Below the pieces are notes generated by a model. It did no database searches. It was given only the letters and a program-made list of their open reading frames with translations, and was not told where the DNA came from. Below, one piece after another: positions 47,923 to 60,424 of a stretch of DNA of 64,000 nucleotides. This DNA comes from Cannabis sativa (Eukaryota > Streptophyta > Magnoliopsida > Rosales > Cannabaceae). The translations under genes and the position numbers were made by a program. Where the stretch lies: assembly GCF_029168945.1 (NCBI RefSeq), contig NC_083605.1, positions 39,631,280 to 39,695,279 on the forward strand. Reading direction: 5' to 3'. Position 1 is the stretch's first letter. Each line of letters opens with the position of its first letter.

Positions 47923-49693
47923 GGGCATTTTACATAAATGTATACATTTTCTTAAATAATTACAAAAAATGTGCAAAAAAAACACAATTTTAAAAATGTA
48001 CACATGTGAAAACATATTTACAAAAATTCATACATATTTTTAATTAAATTATAATACATATATTAATGATTCAACGTTCTATATTTAGAGTTGTCTAACT
48101 ATTTTTTATGACTAATTGATATGGTATTAATGAATAAGCCTACTAATTAACAAAGTTTGTATATTAATAATTAAAAAATATAATAAGATTCTAATTATAA
48201 ACAATAATATTTGTTGTTATCATACAACTACGTGAAAAACATAAATGTTATATTTTTAAAATTCAAAACATATATAATCATAATTTTAAGGGAAATGAAA
48301 AATAATTATGATATTATTTTAATAATCTGATTATGTTATATGATTATTAAAAAGCTTAGCTATACGTATATTATCATAATCTAATCATAATTATCAGATT
48401 CTAATTATGTTATATGATTATTAAAACGCTTAGCTATACGTATATTGTCAGATTTTATTGGAAAAATATTGAAAATTGATATTAATTATACATATGATCA
48501 TATCAAGCCAATTTAATATATTTTAATGTTAATTAACATATATTTTGAATTAGTGATATATATGTTCCATATTTTAATTTTCATTCATTCTTTCTTTTTT
48601 ATTTTATAGATTGCATTCTTGTTACATAATTTTTCAATGGTGCAAACTCATTTCACTCAATAATATAAAATATTTTGTATGTATATATGTGTTTATTTTA
48701 TTTTCTATTAGTTAAATATACTAATTTAATAAACAAAATAATAATATTCACATATGTTTATTATATTACTCTATGTGTGTCATGTTTATTTTTTAGTAAT
48801 TTTTTATAATATAAATAATATATATAAAAAAAAAATTGTTTATCTTTTCTTTTGTTTTTGTTTATTGTGTCCTGTTTATTTTTTTTAATTAAATAATATT
48901 TGGAGTTTATAAAGTTATATTTGTTTATTTATTTTTTGATGTAAGAATTGTATTTAATTCGTTTACTTACTCATTAGAAAATAATGAACATATAGAAACA
49001 ATAAAAAGAAAATATATTTATTTTTAGTATAATATAAATTGGCTATGTCTATTTTCATATTTACAATTATAATAAACATACTAATAATATAAAATACTTT
49101 GTGTATATATGTTTATTTTGTTTTCTATTTATTAAACCTACTAATTTAATAAACAAAATAATAATATTCACATATGTTTATTTTATCATTATTTGTGCCA
49201 TGTTTATTTTTAGTAATTTTAAGCATTGATTTATATTTATATACATTAATGTTTATAATTTTGATATTGTATTTTATTGAAAAAAACTTATTAAATTATA
49301 ATAATTCATACTAAAATAGATAATAAATATTTTTTCTTTAATTAAAAAAATATTTAATTTCTTTATTTTTATAAAACTGTTTATTATTTATTTAATTAAT
49401 TTTACAGGATTCTTTGTTTTGAATTTTAATAAACATGTTTTATTATTAATAAGTTTTAAAACATTAATATAATAAACATAAGGATAAAATATTACAAAAT
49501 AATATTAGAAACATTAATTACAGTTTTTTATTTATGGTAATCAATTTAATTATTAATGATTTATATTATTTAATGATTAAAATGTATGGTTTTATGTAAT
49601 AAATTTTCAAAATGTATAAGTTTTTCAAATAATTTTTTTTTTCACATTTTTTGTAATTATTTTATTTTTGTTGTACATTTATGAAAAAAGCCC
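47923..49693. mobile_element. MULE-type non-autonomous DNA transposon with 9-bp target duplication
   Basis: Ends GGGCATTTTACATAAATGTA (left) and, inverted, GGGCTTTTTTCATAAATGTA (right). It is flanked by TTTAATATA (47914-47922 and 49694-49702), and the Angela LTR is continuous across the insertion. The 9-bp duplication points to the Mutator superfamily. The 1771-bp interior is very AT-rich with many TTTATTTTATTTTCTATT-like stretches in imperfect direct repeats (for example 48680-48760 and 49090-49170) and no transposase frame. Confidence 0.8.
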
Positions 49694-49702
49694 TTTAATA
49701 TA

Positions 49703-50110
49703 TTTATTAATTAGAGTTAATAAAGTCTCTTAATTAACAAATAAGACCTAGAATCTCTTTTCTTCACATTTAAGCCATTGCGTAGTGAAAATTCATAAAC
49801 TAGACATAGTCTAATTTTAAAATTATAATTGATTAATTAAAATCAATTAAATGAGTCTTACAAGTCGTATGGTCTCAACTAGTATGGGGACCATGGGCCT
49901 ATACAACCGAGCTTCTAATAAGCAGAACTAGAATTTACCAAGTAAATTCACTAACTTATTAATTCCTCATTGCATCCACCATAGAACTTGGAATTGCACT
50001 CTCAGTCATATAGAACGCTCTATATGTTCCACGATATAGATACGCTATAAACATTGAACCATCGTTCTAATCTCAATAGTCAAAGATCCTCTATAGATGA
50101 TTTATACCGA
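49703..50110 (-). mobile_element. Angela LTR H, middle part
   Basis: It continues LTR H (compare 35430-35800) and is cut at TTTATACCGA by chromovirus D. The remainder should lie beyond D and E, outside the window. Confidence 0.8.
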
Positions 50111-51142
50111 TGTAATATCCCGAAAACTATAGTGATATTTAAATTGGACATATTTTACTAAATATGTGATTAAGTGGATATTAGAGTAGGATTATAATCC
50201 TACTTAAACTACATACCAGTCAATTAGGGAAATAAGAATAAATAATGCGTAATTTATTAATTACGGGATTATAATAGAATATGTGGATATCGTAGATACT
50301 ATAATTTGAATAAAATAATTTTGGGCTTAGCAACTGTAGAACTTGACGGGGAGGTCTGAAATGTCACGAAAATAAAGATAAATTGAATTGGATTCTTATA
50401 CCAAGATTACTCTTGAGTTTTAGGTTGTCGGTTTGGTTGATTAGCTAAAATTACTTAAATGCCCCTAAATTTGTAAATGGAATAAGTTTAGTTAAGAAGG
50501 GTAAAATGATCACTTCTTGGGTTAATTTATTTTTTCTTTTAGTGTTTAATAAGTTTAGAATATTTGATTTAAAAGTCAAGTTTGGCTGAATAGTGTTGGC
50601 TGCTATATTTATTTTAAAAACAACTTGGAAACTAATAGTGGAAGCAAAGAATAAGAAGCTTTTATCCCTCTTTCCTTCGAGCAACCTAGGAGCTGACCAA
50701 AACCAGAAGTTTTTCATCAATTCTCTATTGTTTTTAGCAGGTTTCTTCCATTCAAGTTCAACCTAGGAGGATTAAGGTAAGTCCTTGCCATGGAACTAAG
50801 AGTTTTCAAGTTTTAAGATGATTTTGAGTTAGGGTTTTTGAGATTTTGTGGCTGTGGGATTAAACTAGTTAGGATTGTGTTTTAAACCTTATTTTGAATG
50901 TGTTGAAGTTTGAGTTGATTGATATTCATGGCTGTTTCATTTTGAAGTTGGAATTTTGTTGATTTAAGAGCTTAGACTTGGTTCTAATATGGTAAAATGA
51001 ATCGGAGATTGAATTGATATGTTTTAGTGCTTTGGATATGTTGTACTAATGATATTGTATTGTTCTTGAACTTTTGGGTTGCTTTGGTTATGTTTGGGAT
51101 TGATTTGGGAGGAAGGAAATTTGAAGTTTGCAGCCCTGCAAG

Positions 51143-51190
51143 AACCGGTCGACCGGTTGGTTCTGGTGCAACACAACCAGTCGACTGGTT
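51143..51190. repeat. Pair of 16-bp palindromes in LTR D
   Basis: AACCGGTCGACCGGTT (51143-51158) and AACCAGTCGACTGGTT (51175-51190), both perfect. The 3' LTR equivalents (58835-58890) contain mismatches. Confidence 0.9.
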
Positions 51191-51273
51191 TGCTACAGGG
51201 GGGAAATTTTCAGTGTTTCATTAGGGCCGGTTTTAGGGCTCGGGGTGATTTTCGTGTCTGATATAGATTGTTT

Positions 51274-51480
51274 AGAAAGCGATTATTATCGTTGTGACTA
51301 GATTATGATCGAGGGAAAGATAATGGGAAACGATTATCATCGTTGTGACTCGATTATAATCGAGGATAATGATATGATACGATTATTATCGTTGTGACTC
51401 GATTATGATTGAGTAAAAGAAACGGTCATTACCGTTACGAGTAATTACTCTTGAAACTGCGGATAGGTTTCTTACTTATC
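51274..51480. repeat. Array of roughly 50-bp units with CGATTATNATCG palindromes in LTR D
   Basis: Units alternate CGATTATTATCG, CGATTATGATCG, CGATTATCATCG and CGATTATAATCG, then a stem AACGGT/ACCGTT. The array recurs at 51637-51800 within the 363-bp duplication and, longer, at 59280-59560 in the 3' LTR. Confidence 0.8.
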
Positions 51481-51923
51481 GTTTGCTGTATCGGGCAACG
51501 ATAGTGACATATGAAGCTCGTGGTTAACGAGTGGTAGGGGTACTTTATGAAGTACTGAAATTGTGTGGTTACAATGTTGTGAAATAGATCTAGCGTGTTA
51601 TTATGTGATGAGTTATAATTGAATACATTTTGTTATAGAAAGCGATTATTATCGTTGTGACTCGATTATGATCGAGGGAAAGATAATGGGAAACGATTAT
51701 CATCGTTGTGACTCGATTATAATTGAGGATAATGATACGAAACGATTATTATCGTTGTGACTCGATTATGATTGAGTAAAAGAAACGGTCATTACCGTTA
51801 CAAGTAATTACTCTTGAAACTGCGGATAGGTTTCTTACTTATTGTTTGCTGTATCGGGCAACGATAGTGACATATGAAGCTCGTGGTTAACGAGTGGTAG
51901 GGGTACTTTATGAAGTACTGAAA

Positions 51924-53832
51924 AGTTGGAATATTTATTTTACCAGGATCTTAGATCTACTCACAAGTATGTTGTTTAAACACCCTAAATATGAACTTTC
52001 TAAAACGATAAATTAAACACATATAAAGTTAAGAAAACCTTACATTGATGCAGCGGAATTAATGTCTCCTTCCACTCAGATCTCTAACCGTTGTATCCTT
52101 TCTGTAGCAGAGTATAATCAAGATCTGAGCCCGAATGTCCTTCTTCTTCAAGTTTGATCCTTCACAGTCTTCCAATCTATGATTGAGTTACTGCTTGCTG
52201 TGTGTGGGCACTTACTCTTTCACTAGGGTCGAAATAGATGAAGGATAAAAGAGAAGGATGATTTCGGCCAGGTATAGAAAGTGGGGAAGGCTCAGTTTTT
52301 CTGAAGAGAGAAATTTCTGTTAGAAAAGGTTATAGGAAACTTGTGTTTTGACTGAGCCATCACTTTCTATTTATAGGAAACTACAAGGTTTAGGTTAAGA
52401 ATTATTTGGCATTAAAATAATGAAAATATTAATTTGAAATCCCACAATAAGTGGCCGGCCATGGTGTTATATTGGGCCTCACTTGAATTTGCAGTTTTAT
52501 CAAATTTTATCTCTATTTTCTCAAAAACGCCAATTTTCCAATTCTAACCTTTTAAATGCCAAAACTAATTATTTAATAACTAAAATACATTATTAAATAA
52601 TATTGTCATTTAATTTAATTATTAATTAGACATATAAAGTCCATTAATAAATAAATAAACCTAGAAACTCTTTTCTTTACAATTTCACCCCTGCTTAGTG
52701 AAAATTCATAAAATTAGACATAGTCTAACTTTAGAATTATAATTGATCAATCGAATCAATTAATGAGTCTTACAAGCAGAATGTTCTCAACTAGAATGGG
52801 GACCATGGATCTATATGCTGAGCTTCCAATAAGTGAACCAAATTTACCAAGTAAATTCCTACTTATTAATTCTTCGTTGAATCCACTCTTAGAACTTAGA
52901 ATTGCACTCTCAAACTTATATAGAGCATATTGTATGTTCCACGATATCAATATACTATCTCATTTAACCATTGTTATAATCTTATTGTGATTTAAAGATC
53001 CTCTATGTAGATGATCTACATCGAGATGGGATTTCTTTACCGTTCTCACCCCTCAATGTATTTTGCCCCTTAAAACACTTAGCTACCTGTAAATGGTGTT
53101 TAGTGATCTAATAATTAGTCAGTTAAACAAGAGCTCATCCATTTACTTCTATTTGCTAAGCTCGAAGGGAATCATCACTTGACTTCTATACACCAGTAGA
53201 AGCTATAGATTCCATATTTATGTTCAGCACTCCCACTCAATCATACTATCATGTTCCCAAAATATACGTATCACCCTGACCCAAAAGTAGGCTTAACTAA
53301 TAAATCAAAGAACATGAATAGCACTCCTGAGTTGAGCCTAAGCATATCAGGATTTAGATTATTTTAATCTTAAGATCAACTACTGATATTGACTTGGAAA
53401 GATATGTATAACGGTAAGTTTGTAATATCTTAACTTAGTTGCAATATCGGTCTAGTCCAATGTATACTCCATACATTCGAAACTAGTATACTTTACTAAT
53501 GTCCTGGAAAGAACATAACACTTACTCCAAGTGTAAGTACACATCATCGCTGATTATCACATTAGTGTAAATCCAATAACACTGATGAAACAGGGACCAA
53601 AACTTTTGATTCATATGATCACAATCACATTCCACTGTGTTGACGATACTGTAATTGTGAATAAACATATGATCTGGATTTAACTGATTTTGTGTGTATG
53701 AATGTAATAAACATATTAAACATATTAAACCATTAGCATGTAAAATTTATGCAAACATCAATCACTTCAAATTTCTTATATTGATAACTAATCAGATTGT
53801 AAAGAGTTTTATTTAGGGCATAGAACCCAACA
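51924..53832 (-). mobile_element. Angela solo LTR in the 5' LTR of D
   Basis: From AGTTGGAATATTTATTTTACC (first base changed from T) to GCATAGAACCCAACA, flanked by TGAAA (51919-51923 and 53833-53837). LTR D continues in register on both sides. Frames at 52756-52990 are shadows. Confidence 0.88.
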
Positions 53833-54754
53833 TGAAATTGTGTGGTTACAATGTTGTGAAATAGATCTAGCGTGTTATTATGTGTTGAGTTATAATTGAA
53901 TACATTTTGGTATAGTATGATTGAATGAGTATTATGTTACTTATGAAATTGATCACTTTTATTGCACTCAGTGGCTTAGGGATGTAAGAATACATGATTA
54001 TAATGAAGCATTATTAGAGTGCTTTATGAAGCACTGAAATTATGTCAATATGCTAATGTGTGATTTAGAGTGCTTTATGAAGCACTGAAATCAGGTGTTT
54101 ATAATAATGTATGATTAGGGTGTTTTATGAAACACCAAGGTTGTTGATTAGGGTGTTTTATGAGACGCTAAGGTTGTTGATTATGGTGTTTTATGAACAC
54201 AGAGGTTGGTGATTATATATGGCTACAAACACTTTTAATTTTGTAATAAGTTTGTTCGTATAGATATTGAGATGTATATGTATGTTGAAAGGGTATGACG
54301 TATTGGTAGGTATAATCTGTTGTAATGAAACTTGCTATCAATTTCCTTGATTTTTCTTTCTGTAATAGCTTTTCTTGCTGAGACACTGTGACTCATGAGT
54401 GTTTTGTGGTACAGGTAAGAAGAATAGCAAATGTATTCAACCATGAACAGGAGGTCATCCAACAGTGTACATATCAGCTGTGGTGTCTTGGCTTCCTGGA
54501 AGCAGGATTGACTTTTTTTTTTATATTTGGAAATGTAATCTTGATTTTGTAATAGTTGTTTTGTATATTAGGTTAAAAGAACATTATTAGCAGGGGATCC
54601 CCATATTACAACTGTTTTATAATGGAAGTTTTTAGTTTAATTTTAACCAAAAGTTTAAAACCTAACCACACCTTTTTCCTAAACTAATAGATTAGTGATA
54701 ATAAGTTTGTAAAAGCACACATGTGGCTTCCCTGAAAGTCAGAGCGTTACAACA

Positions 54755-54767
54755 TGGTATCAGAGCT
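54755..54767 (+). promoter_or_regulatory. Primer-binding site of chromovirus D
   Basis: TGGTATCAGAGCT, initiator-tRNA-Met type, three bases after the LTR end TTACA. Confidence 0.85.
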
Positions 54768-57700
54768 ACCAAGGTTTAAAGATCCTGAAGACTGGCATAA
54801 TATGTACATTGTTTGTGAAGACTCATTCGACTCATGGTTTAGTAAGTGCTAATTGTTAGATTATTTGTTAATTGCCTGTTTATTTGAATTATGTTAGTTA
54901 TGGAAAAGTACAGTAAGGTTTAAAGAGTATGTGTATATAAGGAAATGCTTATTAGGATTGCTCATAATCTGAGCTGTACTAAACGGTGAAATAGTTAGGA
55001 TTGCAGGTGTGTTAGAGTAAGCACCCAGGGCGGTCTGGTAGGGGTAATTGCGAGGTTTTCGGGCATAAGGCTCGCAGTTTAGAAAGAAAAGTTTGCTTGT
55101 GTTTAAGAGTGGTGTAGATCCACTCAAGGCGGAGTAATGGACGAGCATGATAATACCGATTTCTTGATTTCATGGGGGTTAAGAGTAATGGTTTGGTTAG
55201 ATGAGTCGTTCACATGATGTGTAGAGATGATTGCATCTGGTGGGACAGTATACCCTTGGGATATGATTTGAATAGCATAACCTGTGATGCTTTTCAAATT
55301 TTGTTCTATGAAAATGTTGCAACAAATTTGCTTAAGCAACTAAGGCAGAAAGATTGATACGGCTAACATAGGGTAATGAGGCGGTGATAAAGTATGTCAC
55401 TAAATTTGATCGGTTAACCAAGACTGCATTAGATGAATGGCCACTGAGACTATTAGAGAGGAGCAAAGTTTATTTGAATATTGAAAGATAAAATGTATGA
55501 GGAGATACTCATTGAAGAAAACGTCTGGTGTTGGACCCGATAAGGGTGCTGACCCTAGTGACTGTAAGAAAAAGGTCTGATGATTCATCAGCTACTGAAC
55601 CGAATAAGAAATTTCAAAGTAACCAAGGATTTTAAGGTGGAGGAAAAAAATTGGCAGATTTATCTAAAATGCCGAGGTGCAAGGGATGACGGCACTTTAG
55701 TTCTTGTTCAGGTGTTTGCTTTGACCCAGGCAGAGGCTGATGTTAATTTGATAAGTTTAACTTGTATTGATGGTATTTTGTTGGTAGTTTTAATTTATTT
55801 CGGTGCAATGTATTTCTATATTTCGAGAAGGGTGATTGGACACCTGTATAAACTTAGTGATGTGTTAATGAGTAGTTCTGGTGCCTTTCAGCAAACTGGA
55901 GAACTGGCTATTTTCCAGCATGTAATTTAATTACTTTTCGAGTTGTAGGAAAAGGGAATGGTTTGTTATTTTAGTTAAGCTAAATATAAAGAATTTTGAT
56001 GTTATTCTACAGTTGAACTAATTTGCAAGGTACAATGCAACCATCGATTGAGAAAGAAAGATGGTAACCCTGGAATCAGAAAATGAGGACTCATTCATGT
56101 TCTTGGGCAAGGTTAAAGGGTCTTGAAATGCATCAATCCTGACATTTTGGGAAGAAGGTATGTTATGAGATGGATGTATCAATCTTTTAGCGGTATGGTG
56201 AGAGATACAAGAGGAATATCAGTGGAACTGGAGCTCGATCTTGTGGTCCAAGAGTTTTTATATCTTCCTAGAGGAGCTACCAGGATTACCACTGAAGAGG
56301 AAGATTGATTTTGATACTGGAAGTATAAACTTACACTTAAAATTTTGTATTGAACAGTAACCAGAGAATTCAAGGGTTGAAAGTTCAGTTATAGGGGATG
56401 CGGGGCTTAACATTGCTAGACCGAGTACCTCATTTTTGAGTACGCCGATGTTGGTTTGTGAAGAAGAAGGATGAAACTTTATGAGTGTCAACTGACCATT
56501 AGGAGTTTAATAAAATAACGGTGAAGAATGAGTATCCTTTATTAAGGATAGATGCTATATTGATCGATTATGGGAAAGGGTCGTCTTCTCTAAGATCAGT
56601 CTTCGATCTGGTTATTACCAGTTGAAGACTCGAAAGAAGGATATTCCTAAATAGCTTCTCGTACCCGATGATTTTATAGTTGTCTTCATTAATGATATTT
56701 CAGTCATGATATTGAATTGACAGTAATTGTTTTGTACTGAAAGTTGGGCACATTATTTGTATGGTGAAAATATGAAATCTATACAGAACACAAAAGCCTC
56801 AAATACCGTTTCTTTTAGGAAAATTTAGATAGGAGGAAGTGGTGACAGTTAGAGTTGATTTAAATTCTAACGGTGTGATTATCTACCACTCTGGGAAGTA
56901 AATTATTAGTGAATACTTTAAACCAAAGAGATCTTACCAAAGGTTACTGGAAAGGTAATCAGAACAAGGATTGAGATCATGATTGGAGAACTTGTTAATA
57001 TTACATTGTAGTTCAATTTATTGGAAAGGAATAAAATAGCCCAGCAGAGTGACTCTGAACTTTAGAAGTACAAGGACATGTTTGGAACTGGATAGACATA
57101 GGACTTTTGATTTTGTTTGAAGGAAATTTTATGACATAAACCAGATTAGTGTATCAGTTAGATAAGGATGCAGAATGGAAGGTTCTCAAAAAGTTACATA
57201 CTACACCATATTCCTTATACTCGGGAGTAACAAAGATGTATAATATCAGTTATTAGAGTACTGTTAATGTGGTACTGATGGAGTTTAAAGATTCAAGTTC
57301 GTATATTATTTATAAAATGGATGGAAGAGCTATGCTTATTCAAAGTGTAGAGATATTAAATTCCAAGTTAAGAATTTTATCTTTCTTCAGGTGGTTCCAA
57401 TATAAAGGGGAAATTCAAAGATAGATTAGAAAGAGGAGTTAAGTCCCAGGATAATCGGTCCATTTGAGTTTTTGAAAAGGGTAGGTCAGGTAGCTTATCA
57501 GCTAGCCATACTCCCTATTTTATCTAGATTTTACAATATATACTTCAATGTTTTCGAAGTATGAGGTAGAAGCGACCCATATACAGAGTTACGAAAATTT
57601 CAAATTTAGAACAGACTTGACATAAGAGGAACAATCGGTACAGATTTTGAACAGAAAAAAAAAAGAGAAAGTGTTAGTTATAGTGCTGTGAAAGAAGAAC

Positions 57701-57786
57701 AAGATTAAAAGGCGTTTGAAAGTTAAAGTCATTGTTGCGGGAGCTGTATCCCGAGTTGTTGAATAAATTTCGAGGACGAAATTTCA
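54768..57786 (+). pseudogene. Decayed gag-pol of chromovirus D
   Basis: Fragments are recognisable in order. The gag/protease junction is at 55580-55930 (VFALTQAEADVNL; the protease site reads YFGAMYFYIS where DSGATHSF-like sequence is expected, so the catalytic Asp is gone). RT begins near 56510 (KNEYPLLRID, FSKI, LRSGYYQLK, DIPK) and jumps directly to the catalytic-loop region near 56685 (FINDIS for FIDDI), so several dozen residues between are deleted. The integrase C-terminal GPY/F part is at 57440-57560 (IGPFEFLKRVGQVAYQLAI). Stops and shifts are frequent. No functional product is possible. Confidence 0.75.
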
Positions 57787-57787
57787 A

Positions 57788-57802
57788 TAAGGAGGGGATA
57801 GT
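57788..57802 (+). promoter_or_regulatory. Polypurine tract of chromovirus D
   Basis: TAAGGAGGGGATAGT directly before TGTAATATCCC. It follows CGAGGACGAAATTTC, the phrase typical of this lineage. Confidence 0.8.
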
Positions 57803-59987
57803 TGTAATATCCCAAAAAATATAGTGATATTTTAATTGGACATATTTAATTAAATATGTGATTAAGTGGATATTAGAGTAGGATTATAATCCTACTTAAA
57901 CTACATACGAGTCAATTAGGAAAATAAGAATAAATAAAGCATAATTTATAATTACGGGGATTATAATAGAATATGTGGATATCGTAGATACTATAATTTG
58001 AATAAAATAATTTTGGGCTTAGCAACTGTGGAGCTTGACGGGGAGGTCTGAAATTTCACGACAATAAAGATAAATTGAATTGGATTCTTATACCAAGATT
58101 AGTTTTGAGTTTTAGGTTGTCGGTTTTGTGGTTTAGCTAAAATTACATAAATGCCCCTAAATTTGTAAATGGAATAAGTTTCGTTAAGAAGGGTGAAATG
58201 GTCATTTCTTGGGTTAATTATTTTGTCTTTTAGTGTTTAATAAGTTTAGAATATTTGATTTAAAAGTAAAGTTTGGCTGAATAGTGTTGGTTGCTATATT
58301 TATTTTGAAAACAACTTGGAAATTAAGAGTGAAAGCAAAGAAAATGAAGCTTTTATCCCTCTTTCCTTCGAGCAACCTAGGAGCTAGGCAAAACCAGAAG
58401 TTTTTCATCAATTCTCTGTGGTTTTTAGCAGGTTTCTTCCATTCAAGTTCAACCTACGAGGATTAAGGTAAGTCCTTGCCATGGAACTAAGAATTTTCAA
58501 GTTTTAAGATGATTTTGAGTTAGGGTTATTGAGATTTTGTGGCTGTGGGATTAAACTGGTTAGGGATTGTGTTATAAACCTAATTTTGAATGTGTTGAAG
58601 TTTATATTGATTGATATTCATGGCTGTTTGATTTTGAAGTTGGAATTTTGTTGATTTAAGAGCTTAGACTTGGTTCTAATATGGTAAAATGAATTGGAGA
58701 TTGAATTGATACGTTTTAGTGCTTTGGATATGTTGTATTGATGATATTGTACTATTCTAGAACTTTTGGGTTGCTTTGGTGGTGTTTGGGATTGATTTTG
58801 GAAGAAGGAAATTCGAAGTTTTCAGCCCTGCCAGAACCGGTCGACCAGTTGGTTCTGGTGCAACAGAATCGGTCGACCTGTTTGCTACAGGGGGAAAATT
58901 TTCAGTGTTTCCTTAGGGCCGGTTTTAGGGCTAGGGGTGATTTTCGTGTCTGATATAAATTGTTTAGAAGATGTAAAACCTATTTTGCATCTAATGAAAG
59001 ATAAGGTTTACGAGTTATGGGAATTAGGTTTATTCCCGGAATGATTGATTTAAGTTATTTATTAAATGTTGTTATCGTGACATAGGACCCGGGATCGTCA
59101 AGCTTTGATTCCATTTAAGGTCAACATGTACGCAAAATGGCTGGAGTGAGGTAAGAAAAATATTAAATACTGTATATGGTTAACAATATAACTGTTACAG
59201 TCTCAGTTATGATTGAAATCCTGGTATGTGTATATTGTGACTTAATCCTAATCAAGGTTAACGATATGTAATGGTTGTGACTTGATTATGATCAAGGAAA
59301 ATGATAGAAAGCGATTATTATCATTGTGACTCGATTATGATCGAGGGAAAGATAATGGGAAATGATTATCATCGTTGTGACTCGATTATAATTAAGGATA
59401 ATGATATGAAACGATTATTATCGCTGTGACTCGATTATGATCGAGGGAAAGATAATAGGAAATGATTATCATCGTTGTGACTCGATTATAATCGAGGATA
59501 ATGATATGAAACGATTATTATCGTTGTGACTCGATTATGATTGAGTAAAAGAAACAGTCATTACCGTTACGAGTAATTACTCTTGAAACTACGGATAGGT
59601 TTCTTACTTATCGTTTGCTGTATCGGGCAACGATAGTGACATATGAAGCTCATGGTTAACGAGTGGTAGGGGTACTTTATGAAGTACTGAAATTGTGTGG
59701 TTACAATGTTATGAAATAGATCTAGCGTGTTATTATGTGATGAGTTATAATTGAATACATAATGTTATAGTATGATTGAATGATTGTTATGTTACTTATG
59801 AAATTGATCACTTTTCTTGCAGTCTCAGTGGCTTAGGGATGTAAGAATACATGATTATAATGAGGCATGATTACACTGCTTTATGAAGCACGAAAATTAT
59901 GTCAATATGCTAATGTGTGATTTAGAGTGCTTGAAAGCAGGTGTTTATAATAATGTATGATTAGGGTTTTTTATGAAACACTAAGGT
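57803..59987 (+). mobile_element. 3' LTR of chromovirus D, truncated by element E
   Basis: It matches the 5' LTR from TGTAATATCCC onward and ends within TATGAAACACTAAGGT, where the 5' LTR continues at about 54145. It contains about five roughly 50-bp palindromic units (59280-59535). Confidence 0.85.
59280..59560. repeat. Roughly 50-bp palindromic tandem array in the 3' LTR of D
   Basis: About five units of 49-51 bp, alternating CGATTATGATCGAGG and CGATTATAATCGAGG-type beginnings and ending ATTATCGTTGTGACT. Confidence 0.85.
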
Positions 59988-60424
59988 TGTAACGCCCTGA
60001 ATAAATATGCACGCTACCCAAAATACTTATGAAACCCTAATCCCCTAAACGGGATTACTAACCAAAATAGCGCAGAATTTAAACTTTTATATTAAACAGA
60101 ATGAAAATAAACTTGTAATATATTTAAACTTTTAAAATAGTTGGGATCCCAAAAATATATACAAACGCTATTACAAGTCATTTATTTCTAGCCGACCTAA
60201 ACGGCAAAATAGAATTCAAAAGTTCATCACTCATAGATCCTTAACCCGCTTGGTCTGATATGGCCCGGACATGTATATTCTTCGTCCAGCTCCTGCACTC
60301 ATGGCTGATCAGCATAAGTGATACCCTTTCCTGCACAATAGAGCACCCGTGAGCCAAGCCCAGCAAGACAGTATAAAACATATCAATAATATGCTCATCA
60401 TACAATATAAACAACAACGCTATT

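Larger units (their letters stand above)
50111..54751 (+). mobile_element. 5' LTR of chromovirus D (interrupted)
   Basis: From TGTAATATCCCGAAAAC to AGAGCGTTACA; about 2.7 kb without the Angela solo LTR. It carries two perfect 16-bp palindromes (51143-51158, 51175-51190) and a roughly 363-bp tandem duplication (51274-51636, then 51637-51923 plus 53838-53914). Repeated phrases such as GGGTGTTTTATGA lie at 54000-54200. Compared with the 3' LTR it lacks the stretch corresponding to 58975-59300. Confidence 0.83.
50111..59987 (+). mobile_element. Chromovirus D (Tekay/Del-type Ty3/gypsy), internally deleted
   Basis: 5' LTR 50111-54751 (with a nested solo LTR), primer site 54755, a degraded internal region of only about 3 kb, polypurine tract and 3' LTR from 57803. 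The 3' LTR is cut at 59987 by element E (AAGGT before the junction). Left flank ACCGA; the right flank is not visible. The LTRs are still very similar while the coding part is strongly decayed. This suggests the copy was mobilised by another element. Confidence 0.85.
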
